In this document: one piece after another, positions 17,012-25,389 of the stretch
Layout of the letters: every line of letters starts with the position of its first letter
Numbering within the stretch: the first letter of the stretch is position 1
Source: Paraburkholderia fynbosensis
Lineage (GTDB): Bacteria; Pseudomonadota; Gammaproteobacteria; Burkholderiales; Burkholderiaceae
DNA length: 64,000 nt
Reading direction: 5' to 3'
NCBI RefSeq assembly: GCF_902859935.1
Contig: NZ_CADIKI010000017.1
Location: 62,001-126,000 of the forward strand
Program-made: the position numbers and the translations under genes
Notes under the pieces: generated by a model
Seen by the model: only the letters and a program-made list of their open reading frames with translations
What the model was told of the DNA's origin: nothing
The model's database searches: none

Positions 17012-18098
17012 TTGCTTCTCCTTCGACGTAAGTCGCGGTCAATGCCAGTTCACGATCGAACACGACCACGTCGGCCCAGGCGCCGCGCGCGATACGGCCG
17101 CGGTCCTCGATACCGAGATAGTCGGCGGCATAGCGCGACAAACGGTTTGATACGTCGGCCATCGGCAGGCCGATCGATACGAGATTGCGCAGCGCCTGAT
17201 CCATCGTCAGGGTGCTGCCGGCGAGCGTGCCGTCGGCGAGGCGCACGCCGCCCAGGCACTTCGTCACGTGCTGGCTGCCGAGGCGGTATTCGCCGTCAGG
17301 CATGCCGGTGGCCGACGTGCTGTCCGTCACTACGTACAGACGCGGAATCGCGCGCAACGCGGCGCGGATCGCGCCTGGATGAACGTGCAGCAGATCGGGA
17401 ATGATTTCGGCGAACTCGGCATGCGCGAGCGCCGCGCCCACCAGCCCAGGGTTGCGGTGATGCAGCGGCGACATCGCGTTGAACAGGTGCGTGAAGCCGC
17501 ACGCGCCGTGCTTGAGCGCGGCGACGGCGTCGTCGTAGGTGCCGAGCGAATGGCCGAGCTGCACGCGCACGCCACGCGCCGCCATCGCGGAGATGATCTC
17601 CATGTGGCCGGCGATTTCGGGTGCCAGCGTGACCACGCGGATCGGCGCGATCGACAGATACTTCAGCACTTCGTCCATCACCGCCGAGACCGCCGCGTCC
17701 GGCTGTGCACCGAGCTTGCCCGGGTTGATGTACGGCCCTTCCAGATGCACGCCCAGCACGCGCGCGCCGCCCGGCGTGCGCACCTTCGCATTGTTGCCGA
17801 GCCCGGCCACCACGTTCATCAGTTCGTCGCGCGGCGCGGTCATCGTGGTGGCGAGCAGGCTCGTCGTGCCGTAGCGCGCATGCGTGCGGGCGATCACTTC
17901 GATCGCGTCGCCGGCCTCCATCACGTCGGAACCGCCGCCGCCGTGCACGTGCAGATCGATGAAGCCCGGCAGGATGTACGGCGCGTCGTTCGTCGACGGA
18001 TCGACGCGCTCGCCGGTGAGCGCCGTGATGCGGCCGTTTTCGTATTCGAGCGTGCCGTGAATCCACCCATCGGTGGTGAGTATGTTTCCGGTCAGCAT
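16995..18098 (-). CDS. nagA: N-acetylglucosamine-6-phosphate deacetylase
   Basis: Removes acetate from GlcNAc-6-P, the step between uptake and NagB. Amidohydrolase fold of 367 residues: the metal-site entry LHVHGGGG, VHLEGPYINPGKLGAQ, GHSLGTYDDA, THLFNAMSPLHHR and catalytic Asp in TDSTSATG. The start at 18098 follows AGGAAG; upstream in-frame sequence is Arg-rich and probably not coding. It lies between gntR (123 nt) and nagB2 (overlap) in the operon. Confidence 0.95.
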   Translation of the reverse strand: MLTGNILTTDGWIHGTLEYENGRITALTGERVDPSTNDAPYILPGFIDLHVHGGGGSDVMEAGDAIEVIARTHARYGTTSLLATTMTAPRDELMNVVAGLGNNAKVRTPGGARVLGVHLEGPYINPGKLGAQPDAAVSAVMDEVLKYLSIAPIRVVTLAPEIAGHMEIISAMAARGVRVQLGHSLGTYDDAVAALKHGACGFTHLFNAMSPLHHRNPGLVGAALAHAEFAEIIPDLLHVHPGAIRAALRAIPRLYVVTDSTSATGMPDGEYRLGSQHVTKCLGGVRLADGTLAGSTLTMDQALRNLVSIGLPMADVSNRLSRYAADYLGIEDRGRIARGAWADVVVFDRELALTATYVEGEAIVEYA

Positions 18099-18220
18099 GA
18101 GTCTTCCTGGTGAGGCGTAATACGGGTGTGGCCGACTTGCGCTCGCCTGCGCCGCGTCCGACGGCTGGCCACGCGGGCCGCCTCGCGGCGCAACCGGCTG
18201 AGGCGAGTCAGACGCGCAAC

Positions 18221-18955
18221 TCAGGTGCGCAATTCGGCGACGAAGTCGTAGTAGTCGTCGCGGCAATAGGTATCGGTCAGTTCGATCGCGCGCTGGTCCG
18301 CGCTATAGCCGATACGGGTAATGACCAGCAGCGCCGTGCGCGGTTCGATGTCCATCAACGAAGCGATCTCGCTCGACGCGTTGACCGCCCGGAAGTGCTG
18401 CAACGCGCGCACGACCGCCGCGCCGCGCTGCTCCAGATAGCTGTAAAGCGATACGCCGATGGCTTGGGGGTCGGGCACGATCGACGCCGGCAGCGCCGAA
18501 TGCTCGACCGCCATCACGATGCCGTCCGCGCGCCGTAGCCGCCGCAGACTCGTGACCGCGGCGCCGGGCGACAGTCCGAGGTGCACCAGCTCGTCGCGGT
18601 TGGCGGCGCGGATATCGCGCTCGAGCCACACCGAATCCGGCCGGAAACCGCGCTGCTGCATCTTCTTCGTGAAACCGGTCAGCCGCGACAGCGGATCTTC
18701 GACGCGCGGCGTGATGAAGCTGCCCGCGCCGCGTGCGCGCCGGATCAGGCCTTGTTCGACCAGCAGCTCGATGGCCTTGCGCGCGGTGATGCGCGAGACG
18801 CCGATCGCGTCCGACAGCGTGCGCTCCGACGGCAGCGCCTCGCCCGCCGACCACACGCCGCAATGGATCGCCGTGGCCAGATTGCGCGCGAGCTGCAAAT
18901 AGAGCGGCGTGACGTTGCGGGCGTCAGGCATCAGTGCGGACCAGCGAGTTTCCAT
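18221..18955 (-). CDS. GntR/HutC-family regulator of the nag operon
   Basis: A 244-residue repressor with an N-terminal winged helix (PLYLQLARNLATAI, LPSERTLSDAIGVSRITARK) and a C-terminal UTRA ligand domain (from about residue 100, LERDIRAANRDE onward, ending TDTYCRDDYYDFVAEL). This is the architecture of NagR/YvoA and DasR, which sense GlcNAc-6-P or GlcN-6-P. First gene of the leftward operon, with a strong promoter and operator-like repeats just upstream, so it probably represses itself and nagA-nagE. Ligand is inferred from context. Confidence 0.9.
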   Translation of the reverse strand: METRWSALMPDARNVTPLYLQLARNLATAIHCGVWSAGEALPSERTLSDAIGVSRITARKAIELLVEQGLIRRARGAGSFITPRVEDPLSRLTGFTKKMQQRGFRPDSVWLERDIRAANRDELVHLGLSPGAAVTSLRRLRRADGIVMAVEHSALPASIVPDPQAIGVSLYSYLEQRGAAVVRALQHFRAVNASSEIASLMDIEPRTALLVITRIGYSADQRAIELTDTYCRDDYYDFVAELRT

Positions 18956-19006
18956 GGGGCTCCGGCGGCCGTCACGAACAGATTGGCCTACGAAAAATGA
19001 GAGCCC

Positions 19007-19034
19007 ATTATATAACCAACATAATACCAGTCAA
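19007..19034 (-). promoter_or_regulatory. Sigma-70 promoter of the gntR-nag operon
   Basis: Read leftward: -35 TTGACT (19029-19034), 16-bp spacer, -10 TATAAT (19007-19012), a near-consensus pair. The start would be about 19000, 45 nt before the gntR ATG. Operator-like repeats occupy the spacer and the -35 box. Confidence 0.75.
19012..19029 (-). promoter_or_regulatory. Candidate GntR operator repeat, copy 1
   Basis: On the minus strand it reads TGGTATTA-TGTT-GGTTAT, filling the spacer of the nag promoter. A second copy lies at 19214-19231. Position suggests repressor binding that blocks RNA polymerase. Confidence 0.5.
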
Positions 19035-19043
19035 CCAACTGGT
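19026..19043. promoter_or_regulatory. Palindrome over the nag -35 box
   Basis: ACCAGT-N6-ACTGGT, a perfect 6-bp inverted repeat. The half-sites resemble those of DasR/NagR sites (ACTGGT..ACCAGT) but are in the reverse order. It overlaps the -35 TTGACT. Confidence 0.5.
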
Positions 19044-19213
19044 TCCATGCCGGTACGAACGGCCGCAAAGCCTTGCCGGATAAGGCTTACATGGGCTTTG
19101 GAATGCTGTCGGGAGCACCTTTTAACGATCAGGATTTACCCGTATTCACCACACCGGCGGGGCTTTCGCGGTCACCGCCGGTCGCCAACTTGATCGAACC
19201 GAAGGTCCAGATT

Positions 19214-19231
19214 GATACCTGTTTAATACCA
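19214..19231 (-). promoter_or_regulatory. Candidate GntR operator repeat, copy 2
   Basis: On the minus strand TGGTATTA-AACA-GGTATC; it matches copy 1 at 19012-19029 in the first eight bases and in GGT. It lies about 97 bp before the MarR-GNAT gene, so both divergent genes may answer one regulator. Confidence 0.4.
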
Positions 19232-19259
19232 ATTGAAGGCACTCTTGTCCGGCGCGGCT

Positions 19260-19287
19260 TTGCTCGCGACAGACGTTCAAATATAGT
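19260..19287 (+). promoter_or_regulatory. Possible promoter of the MarR-GNAT gene
   Basis: TTGCTC (19260-19265), 16-bp spacer, TATAGT (19282-19287). The predicted start, about 19294, is 34 nt before the coding start. Confidence 0.45.
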
Positions 19288-19327
19288 GCGGGATACCAAG
19301 CCATAAAAAATCCCCGGGGAGCCGCAC

Positions 19328-20254
19328 TTGACCGATTCCGAAGCGCGGCGGCGCGCTCAGGTCGTCCGCCATTTCAACCGCTTCTATACCCAGCACATTG
19401 GCGCATTGCATGAGCATCTGGCGAAGAGCGAGTTCTCGCTGACGGAGGTGCGCGTGCTGCACGAACTCTCCCGCGGCCGTGCGCAGACAGCCTCCGTGCT
19501 GGGCCGCGCGCTCGGTCTCGACAGCGGCTATCTCAGCCGTCTGCTGACCAGTTTCGAACGACGCGGCCTGATCACGCGCCGCCCGTCCGAGTCGGACGCC
19601 CGCCAGTCGCTGATCGCGCTCACCGAGGATGGCCATGCGGTCTACGCCCCGCTCGACGCCGCCGCCATCGATGAAGTGTCGGCGCTGCTCGGCCACCTTA
19701 CCGTGCTCTCGCAGGAGCAGTTGATTACCGCGATGAAGCTCATCGAGCGGCTGCTGCGCGATAGACCGAAGCACGAACTCGTGACACTGCGGCAGCCGCG
19801 TGCCGGCGAGTGCAGCTGGCTCGTGTATCGGCAGGCGCAATGGTTCGCCGCGCAATACGGTTGGGATCGATCGTTCGAGGGGTTGCTGGCGCGCGTGGTC
19901 GCCGATTACACGCAGCGCGACGACCCGTTGCGCGAGATGTGCTGGGTCGCCGAACAGGACGGTATGGTGGTCGGGTCGGTATGCGTCGTCGGGGTGTCGA
20001 CGACGGTGGCCGGCGTGCGGCTGCTATGGGTCGAACCGGACGTGCAGCGGCTTGGCATCGGCACGCAACTGCTCAGCGAGTCGATGCGGTTCGCGCGGCG
20101 GACGGGCTATACGAAGCTCACGCTGACTACCGCCAGCTCGCTCGGCGAAACGCGGCGACTCTGCGGGCGCGCCGGGTTCAGGCTTGCCGGCACGACGGCT
20201 GAGCGCCGTTTCGGCAAGGAACTGATGATCGAAAGATGGGAGCTGGAGTTGTAG
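19328..20254 (+). CDS. MarR-GNAT fusion: regulator with acetyltransferase domain
   Basis: A 308-residue two-domain protein. Residues 1-150 are a MarR winged helix (SEFSLTEVRVLHELSRG, LGLDSGYLSRLLTSFERRGL, then the DAR wing in SDARQSLIALTEDG). Residues 160-308 are a GNAT N-acetyltransferase with the acetyl-CoA loop VQRLGIGTQLLSE and a C-terminal FGKELMIERWEL strand. Such fusions occur in many soil bacteria; the acetyl acceptor is unknown. The TTG start at 19328 is 6 nt behind GGGGAG. Divergent from the nag operon across a region with shared repeats. Confidence 0.88.
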   Translation: MTDSEARRRAQVVRHFNRFYTQHIGALHEHLAKSEFSLTEVRVLHELSRGRAQTASVLGRALGLDSGYLSRLLTSFERRGLITRRPSESDARQSLIALTEDGHAVYAPLDAAAIDEVSALLGHLTVLSQEQLITAMKLIERLLRDRPKHELVTLRQPRAGECSWLVYRQAQWFAAQYGWDRSFEGLLARVVADYTQRDDPLREMCWVAEQDGMVVGSVCVVGVSTTVAGVRLLWVEPDVQRLGIGTQLLSESMRFARRTGYTKLTLTTASSLGETRRLCGRAGFRLAGTTAERRFGKELMIERWELEL

Positions 20255-20308
20255 CAGCACGCGCGCGGCGGACATGGCCGCGCGCACCTGGATGCTCAGT
20301 GCGCTCGC

Positions 20309-21121
20309 TTAGAACGACGGCACCATCGAACCCTTGAACTGGGTCTTGATGAACTGGCGCACATCTTCCGACTGATAAGCCGCGACCAGCTTCTTCACCC
20401 ACGGCTTGTCCTTGTCCTGCGCGCGCACGGCGATCAGGTTCGCGTACGGGCTGTGGATGTCTTCCAGCGCGATCGCGTCTTTGGTCGGCTGCAGGCCGGC
20501 GGCCAGCGCGAAGTTCGTGTTGATCACGGCGGCGTCGACGTCCGACAGCGAGCGCGGCAGTTGCGCGGCGTCGAGTTCGACGAACTTGATCTTCTTCGGA
20601 TTTTCCGCGACGTCGAGCGGCGTCGCGTTATTGCCGCCCGTGCCCGCGCCAGCTTTGAGCTTGATCAGACCTTGCGACTGCAGCAATAGCAGCGCGCGGT
20701 TTTCGTTCGACGGATCGTTCGGCACCGCGACCTTCGCGCCTTGCGGCAGGTCCTTCAGCGACTTCAGCTTCTTCGAGTAGACGCCGAGCGGCGAGATGTA
20801 GGTAAGACCGGCGTTGACGAGCTTGTAGCCGCGCTGCTTGATCTGACTGTCGAGGTACGGCTGGTGCTGGAAGCTGTTCGCGTCGAGGTCGCCCGCGTCG
20901 AGCGCGGCGTTCGGCTGCACGTAATCGTTGAATTCGACGACCTTCACGTTCAGGCCTTCGCGCTTCGCCACTTTGGTGACGACTTCCCAGATTTGCGCAT
21001 CCGGGCCGCCGATGGTGCCGACCTTGATCACCTTGTCGTCGGCATGGGCGCCGACGCTGGTGAGGATCGCTGCGCCGGTGACGATGGCGGAGAGGGCTTT
21101 GAGGAGGTTTCTGCGCTGCAT
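20309..21121 (-). CDS. metQ: MetQ/NlpA-family substrate-binding protein (methionine ABC uptake)
   Basis: A 270-residue periplasmic binding protein: signal peptide 1-27, then KVIKVGTIGGPDAQIWEV, YVQPNAALDAGDLDANSFQHQPYLD and AVPNDPSNENRALLLLQ, the NlpA family signatures. The family binds D/L-methionine. Most members are lipoproteins; here the signal ends GAHADDK with no lipobox Cys, so it should be a soluble periplasmic protein. No metN or metI lies next to it, so it must work with a transporter encoded elsewhere. Monocistronic by context. Confidence 0.9.
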   Translation of the reverse strand: MQRRNLLKALSAIVTGAAILTSVGAHADDKVIKVGTIGGPDAQIWEVVTKVAKREGLNVKVVEFNDYVQPNAALDAGDLDANSFQHQPYLDSQIKQRGYKLVNAGLTYISPLGVYSKKLKSLKDLPQGAKVAVPNDPSNENRALLLLQSQGLIKLKAGAGTGGNNATPLDVAENPKKIKFVELDAAQLPRSLSDVDAAVINTNFALAAGLQPTKDAIALEDIHSPYANLIAVRAQDKDKPWVKKLVAAYQSEDVRQFIKTQFKGSMVPSF

Positions 21122-21348
21122 GTGATTCTCGCTGTTTCTAATCGACTATTTCGCACCGATGCTTCGCTCGGTGTCGGATTCGGGTGAAGCCGGCGGCGGC
21201 GCTTACGGATGCGAGCGCACCGCCAGCCAAGCCATAAATGGTCTCATATGCACGGCGAGATGGGAAATAGCGCGATTGCATATCGGTATGCATATGAACG
21301 GCGCGGGACCGCGTCCGCTGAAAACGCGGTACGCGGCCGGGGTAGTGA

Positions 21349-23232
21349 CTAGAAGGTGGTCCAGTCGTCGTCGGAGGTACTGGTGCGTGCGGGAGCGGGC
21401 CTTGCAGAGGCGGCGGACTGACGCGTGGCGGCGGGCCTGGTGTGCGCAGTCGATGCAGTCGATGCGGTCGATGCAGCCGGTGCGGTCCTCGCCGAACCGG
21501 TGGCCGAAGCTGTCGCGGTTAATTTCGGCTCGGCGCGTATGGGCGCCTCCTTGAGCTGAGCCGCTGCGCTGCCGTCCCGCGTCGCCCCTGCAGGCGCTGG
21601 TGGAGCCGCTGGAGCCGCTGGAGCCGCTTCACGCGGCCGCCCCGCAACCGCTGGTTCAGTTGCGTCCATCGCGCCGCTCCCACCACCGTTCACACGAAAC
21701 GCGCTCACCGTATCGCGCAGACGCCCGGCCTGGTCCTGCAACGATGCCGCCGCGGCCGCAGCCTGTTCGACCAGCGCTGCATTCTGCTGCGTCACTTCGT
21801 CCATCTGCGTGACGGCGCGGCCAACCTGCGAGATGCCGCTGCTCTGCTCCTCGGACGCCGCCGCGATTTCGCCCATGATGTCGGTCACGCGCTGCACCGC
21901 CTGCAGAATCTCGCCCATGGTCGCGCCGGCCTGCTGCACCAGCGTCGACCCGTTGTGCACGCGCTCCACCGATGCACCGATCAACTGCTTGATCTCCTTG
22001 GCCGCCGTGGCCGAGCGCTGCGCGAGGCTGCGCACCTCGCCCGCGACGACCGCGAAGCCGCGCCCCTGCTCGCCGGCGCGCGCGGCTTCCACCGCCGCGT
22101 TCAACGCCAGGATATTGGTCTGGAACGCGATCCCTTCGATCACGCCGATGATGTCGGCAATCTGCCGCGAACTGTCGTTGATCTCGCCCATTGTGCCGAT
22201 CACGCGGCTCACGACGTCGTTGCCCCGGGTCGCGATTTCCGACGCGTTGTGGGCGAGTCCGCTCGCCTGGCGCGCGTTGTCGGCGTTCTGCTTGACCGTC
22301 GCTGTCAGCTCTTCCATGCTCGCCGCGGTCTCCTGCAACGACGCCGCCTGCTGTTCGGTGCGCTGCGACAGGTCGCCGTTGCCGGCGGCAATCTGCTGCG
22401 TCGCCGATGCGATCGATTCCGCCGAGCGCCGGATCTCGCCGATCGTGCGCTGCAAACGGTTCTGCATGTCGCGCATCGCGGCCATCATGCTCGTCGTGTC
22501 CTGCGCGCGAACCTCGACCGCGTGCGTCAGATCGCCCTGCGCGATACTCGCCGCGAGCCGCGCCGCCTGGTCCGGCTCGCCGCCGAGGCTCGCGCGCACG
22601 TTGCGGATGATCAGCACCATCGCCAGCGAAATGACCGCGCCGATCACCAGCACGACCACGAGGTGGCCGAGCAGCGTGTGGTAGTACACCGTGTCGATGT
22701 CCTTGATGAACACGCCGCTCGTGATGTTCCAGTCCCACGGCGCGAACCGCACCACGTAACTGATCTTCGGCACCGCCGTTTCGCTGTGCGGCAGGCGCCC
22801 GCGATACTGCGCGAAGCCGCGGCCGCTTGCCTTGGCCGCGTCGACGATCGCCACATACAGCAGCTTGCCGTCCGGGTCCTTGAAGTCGCCGACGGGCTTG
22901 CCGGTCATTTGCGGCAGCGTCGGGTGCATCAGCACGACCGGCTTCGAATCCATCACGAACAGATAGCCCGATTCGCCGTAGCGCATCGTGGCAAGCCGGG
23001 CGAGCGCCTCGCGCTGCGCGTCGGCCTCGCTCATTCTGCCGTTCTGCGACAGCGCGTAGTAGCCGCTCACCACCCCCTGCGCCGCCTCGACGAGGTTCGC
23101 CATGCCCGCCTTGCGCTCGGCCAGCATCGTGCTGCGGGTTTCGACCGCGCTCCACAGGCCGACGCCAAGCAGCCCCAGCCATACGAGCGCGAGCGACAGC
23201 CATAGTTTGCGATTCAAACTCATCCTGCTCAT
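21349..23232 (-). CDS. Methyl-accepting chemotaxis protein
   Basis: A 627-residue chemoreceptor. TM1 is about 8-28; the periplasmic sensor (about 30-185) has the single-Cache marks RYGESGYLFVMDSKPVVLMHP and PWDWNITSGVFIKDID; TM2 is about 190-210; then HAMP and a long coiled-coil signalling domain whose tip IAFQTNILALNAAVEAARAG is the CheA/CheW contact. After residue 525 comes an Ala/Pro/Thr-rich tail ending DDDWTTF. This WxxF end resembles the NWETF tether that recruits CheR. Ligand unknown. The start follows GAGAGGG. No che genes are adjacent. Confidence 0.94.
   Translation of the reverse strand: MSRMSLNRKLWLSLALVWLGLLGVGLWSAVETRSTMLAERKAGMANLVEAAQGVVSGYYALSQNGRMSEADAQREALARLATMRYGESGYLFVMDSKPVVLMHPTLPQMTGKPVGDFKDPDGKLLYVAIVDAAKASGRGFAQYRGRLPHSETAVPKISYVVRFAPWDWNITSGVFIKDIDTVYYHTLLGHLVVVLVIGAVISLAMVLIIRNVRASLGGEPDQAARLAASIAQGDLTHAVEVRAQDTTSMMAAMRDMQNRLQRTIGEIRRSAESIASATQQIAAGNGDLSQRTEQQAASLQETAASMEELTATVKQNADNARQASGLAHNASEIATRGNDVVSRVIGTMGEINDSSRQIADIIGVIEGIAFQTNILALNAAVEAARAGEQGRGFAVVAGEVRSLAQRSATAAKEIKQLIGASVERVHNGSTLVQQAGATMGEILQAVQRVTDIMGEIAAASEEQSSGISQVGRAVTQMDEVTQQNAALVEQAAAAAASLQDQAGRLRDTVSAFRVNGGGSGAMDATEPAVAGRPREAAPAAPAAPPAPAGATRDGSAAAQLKEAPIRAEPKLTATASATGSARTAPAASTASTASTAHTRPAATRQSAASARPAPARTSTSDDDWTTF
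21447..21473 (-). repeat. 9-bp tandem repeat in chemoreceptor tail
   Basis: Three near-identical copies of CAGTCGATG on the plus strand; they encode repeated STA residues in the flexible tail. Confidence 0.7.
21602..21628 (-). repeat. Second 9-bp tandem repeat in chemoreceptor tail
   Basis: Three exact copies of GGAGCCGCT, encoding an Ala/Pro repeat in the linker before the WTTF end. Both repeats keep the frame on copy-number change. Confidence 0.75.
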
Positions 23233-23480
23233 TGTTGTGGTCCCTCTCGTGTGATTCGTCTTCGATCCGCGGCGTAAGCGTGTTGCCGCGCGCGGAGCGC
23301 AAACGATTGCCTGTGCTATATCGGCATGTCAGACGGCCAACTTGAGGGACCTGGCTGCACTGCAGGGCGGCGCGCGCATGAGCGGGTCTCACGCAATAAA
23401 GCGCTCGCTGGCTGATAATTCAAGGTCGTAGCCGCGAGCGCCAATGCACGCGGCTCGTTCAATTGCCTGCGAGAACACTC

Positions 23481-23771
23481 ATGTACGTCATCAATCTTAT
23501 CTACACCGCATCGCTCGAACGCATCGACGACGCGCTCGACGCGCACCGCGCGTTTCTGGCGCAGCAGTTCGAAGCGGGGGTATTCGTCGCCGCCGGACCG
23601 AAAGTGCCGCGCGACGGCGGCATCATCCTGGCGGTGCGCATCGAGCGCGAGAGGCTGGACCAGATCCTCGCCAGCGACCCATTCGCCGAGCAGAAGCTCG
23701 CGCGTTACGAAGTGACGGAGTTCAAGACGACGCGTCTCGCACCGGGGTTGAAGCTGCCGATGCCGGTTTGA
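23481..23771 (+). CDS. YciI family protein
   Basis: A 96-residue ferredoxin-like alpha/beta protein of the YciI/YCII family: RIDDALDAHRAFLAQQFEAG carries the conserved His of the family, then AGPKVPRDGGIILAVRI, DQILASDPFAEQKLARYEVTEF. Members are small enzymes or dimeric binding proteins with a His-Asp pair; the reaction here is unknown. The start at 23481 is chosen for similarity (MYVINLIYT). It converges with the sco gene across a strong hairpin. Confidence 0.85.
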   Translation: MYVINLIYTASLERIDDALDAHRAFLAQQFEAGVFVAAGPKVPRDGGIILAVRIERERLDQILASDPFAEQKLARYEVTEFKTTRLAPGLKLPMPV

Positions 23772-23806
23772 GAATCGGCGGGAATTGGTTGCAGCGAGGG
23801 GATTTG

Positions 23807-23841
23807 AACATGGGCGCGTGATCCGATCACGCGCCCATGTT
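23807..23841. terminator. Hairpin between yciI-like and sco genes
   Basis: A perfect 16-bp stem (core CATGGGCGCGTGAT) with a CCG loop. There is no real T run on either side, so it is a likely but atypical terminator for two converging genes, or an mRNA-stabilising 3' structure. Confidence 0.55.
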
Positions 23842-23855
23842 GATGCAGCCGCGAC

Positions 23856-24473
23856 TCAGTCGAGCAGCAGTTTGATATCGTGCACCCATGGCGTGGCGCC
23901 CTGGCCGTCGCGCGCGAACAGACGCAGCTTGCCTTGCGTGTCGAACACATAGCTCGCGGCCGTGTGATCCATCGTGTAGCTGTCGGGCGTCTTGCCCGGC
24001 ACCTTTGCGTAATAGATGCGGAAGTCTTTCGCGACCTTGGCGAGCTGCGCCGCATCGGCAGGACGCAAGCCAACGAAAGTCGGATTGAACGCCGGTACGT
24101 ATTGCCCCAGCAATTCCGGCGTATCGCGCTCGGGGTCGACGGTCACGAACAATACCTGCACGCGCTTCGCGTCCTCGGGGCCGAGTTGCTGCAACGCTTG
24201 CGAGAGTTCGGCCATCGTGGTTGGACAAACGTCCGGGCAATGCGTATAGCCGAAGAACAGCACCACCACCTTGCCCTTGTAATCCGCCATCGTGCGAATT
24301 TTGCCGGACGTGTCGGGCAGCGAGAAATCGCTCGCGAATTGGGTATTGCCGGTGATGTCGAGATTGGTGAACGCCGGCGGCTGCTTGCCGCAGCTCGCCA
24401 CCAGCATCGCGCCGCCCAGCGCGCAAGCGATCACGGCGGCACGCGCGACGCGCGCGAAGCGGTTTGTGAGCAT
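23856..24473 (-). CDS. Sco1/SenC copper chaperone lipoprotein
   Basis: Delivers copper to the CuA centre of cytochrome c oxidase. 205 residues: signal with lipobox VASC (Cys28), then a thioredoxin-like domain with the copper ligands Cys79 and Cys83 in THCPDVCP and His170 in MDHTAAS. VDPERDTP is the usual Sco loop. It is anchored on the outer face of the inner membrane. It follows ctaB by 4 nt in the leftward assembly operon SURF1 - Sco-like - ctaA - ctaB - sco. Confidence 0.94.
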   Translation of the reverse strand: MLTNRFARVARAAVIACALGGAMLVASCGKQPPAFTNLDITGNTQFASDFSLPDTSGKIRTMADYKGKVVVLFFGYTHCPDVCPTTMAELSQALQQLGPEDAKRVQVLFVTVDPERDTPELLGQYVPAFNPTFVGLRPADAAQLAKVAKDFRIYYAKVPGKTPDSYTMDHTAASYVFDTQGKLRLFARDGQGATPWVHDIKLLLD

Positions 24474-24477
24474 GGTA

Positions 24478-25383
24478 TTACGCGCCGATCAGGACACGTG
24501 CATAGTGGTCGATCAGCAGCGCGGCGAACAGCAGCGACAGATAGACGATCGAGTAACGGAAGGTGCTGCGCGCCAGATCGTCCGAGTATTCCCGATAGAT
24601 CTTCCACGCATACGCGAGAAACACGGCGCCCAGCAACACGGCCGCGGCAAGGTACACCACGCCGCTCATGCCGGAGATGAACGGCATCAGCGTGACCGCG
24701 AACAGGATCACCGTGTAGAGCAGAATATGCAGACGCGTGTACTTCTCGCCGTGCGTGTTCGGCAGCATCGGCAGGCCGGCGTTCTCGTAGTCCTTGCGGC
24801 GATACAGCGCGAGCGCCCAAAAATGCGGCGGCGTCCACACGAAGATGATCAGCACCAGAATCCAGGCATCGCCCGGCACGTGACCGGTGACCGCGGCCCA
24901 GCCCAGCGCGGGCGGCATCGCACCCGACGCGCCGCCGATCACGATGTTCTGCGGCGTAGCCGGCTTGAGCAACAGCGTATAGATGACCGCATAGCCGACG
25001 AAGGTGGCCAGCGTGAGCCACATGGTCAGCGGATTGGCGAACGTGTAGAGCGTCCACATGCCGATGCCGCCGAGCACCGCCGAAAACAGCAGAATCTGCG
25101 CCGTGCTGATTTCACCGCGCGCGGACGGGCGCCACGAAGTGCGGCGCATCTTCGCGTCGATTTTCTGTTCGACGAGGCAATTGATCGCGAACGCGGCGCC
25201 GGCCAGCAGCCAGATGCCGACGGTGCCGCCGATCAATACGGTCCACGGCACCATGCCGGGCGTGGACAGGAACATGCCGATGACAGCGCAGAACACGGCG
25301 AGTTGCGTGACGCGCGGCTTCGTCAGGGCGATGTACTGGGAGACCCGGCTACCGGGCGTTTGGGAGAGTGTTGTGCTGTCCAT
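24478..25383 (-). CDS. ctaB: Protoheme IX farnesyltransferase (heme O synthase)
   Basis: Transfers a farnesyl group to heme B to make heme O. A 301-residue UbiA-family membrane protein with about nine helices. The prenyl-diphosphate site is NCLVEQKIDAKMRRTSWRP (N-x3-E/D-x2-D-x3-RT-x-RP type), and the cytoplasmic loop WTPPHFWALALYRRKDYENAG is typical of CtaB/CyoE. It is preceded by ctaA (6 nt), which makes heme A from its product. Confidence 0.96.
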   Translation of the reverse strand: MDSTTLSQTPGSRVSQYIALTKPRVTQLAVFCAVIGMFLSTPGMVPWTVLIGGTVGIWLLAGAAFAINCLVEQKIDAKMRRTSWRPSARGEISTAQILLFSAVLGGIGMWTLYTFANPLTMWLTLATFVGYAVIYTLLLKPATPQNIVIGGASGAMPPALGWAAVTGHVPGDAWILVLIIFVWTPPHFWALALYRRKDYENAGLPMLPNTHGEKYTRLHILLYTVILFAVTLMPFISGMSGVVYLAAAVLLGAVFLAYAWKIYREYSDDLARSTFRYSIVYLSLLFAALLIDHYARVLIGA

Positions 25384-25389
25384 GTGGAG

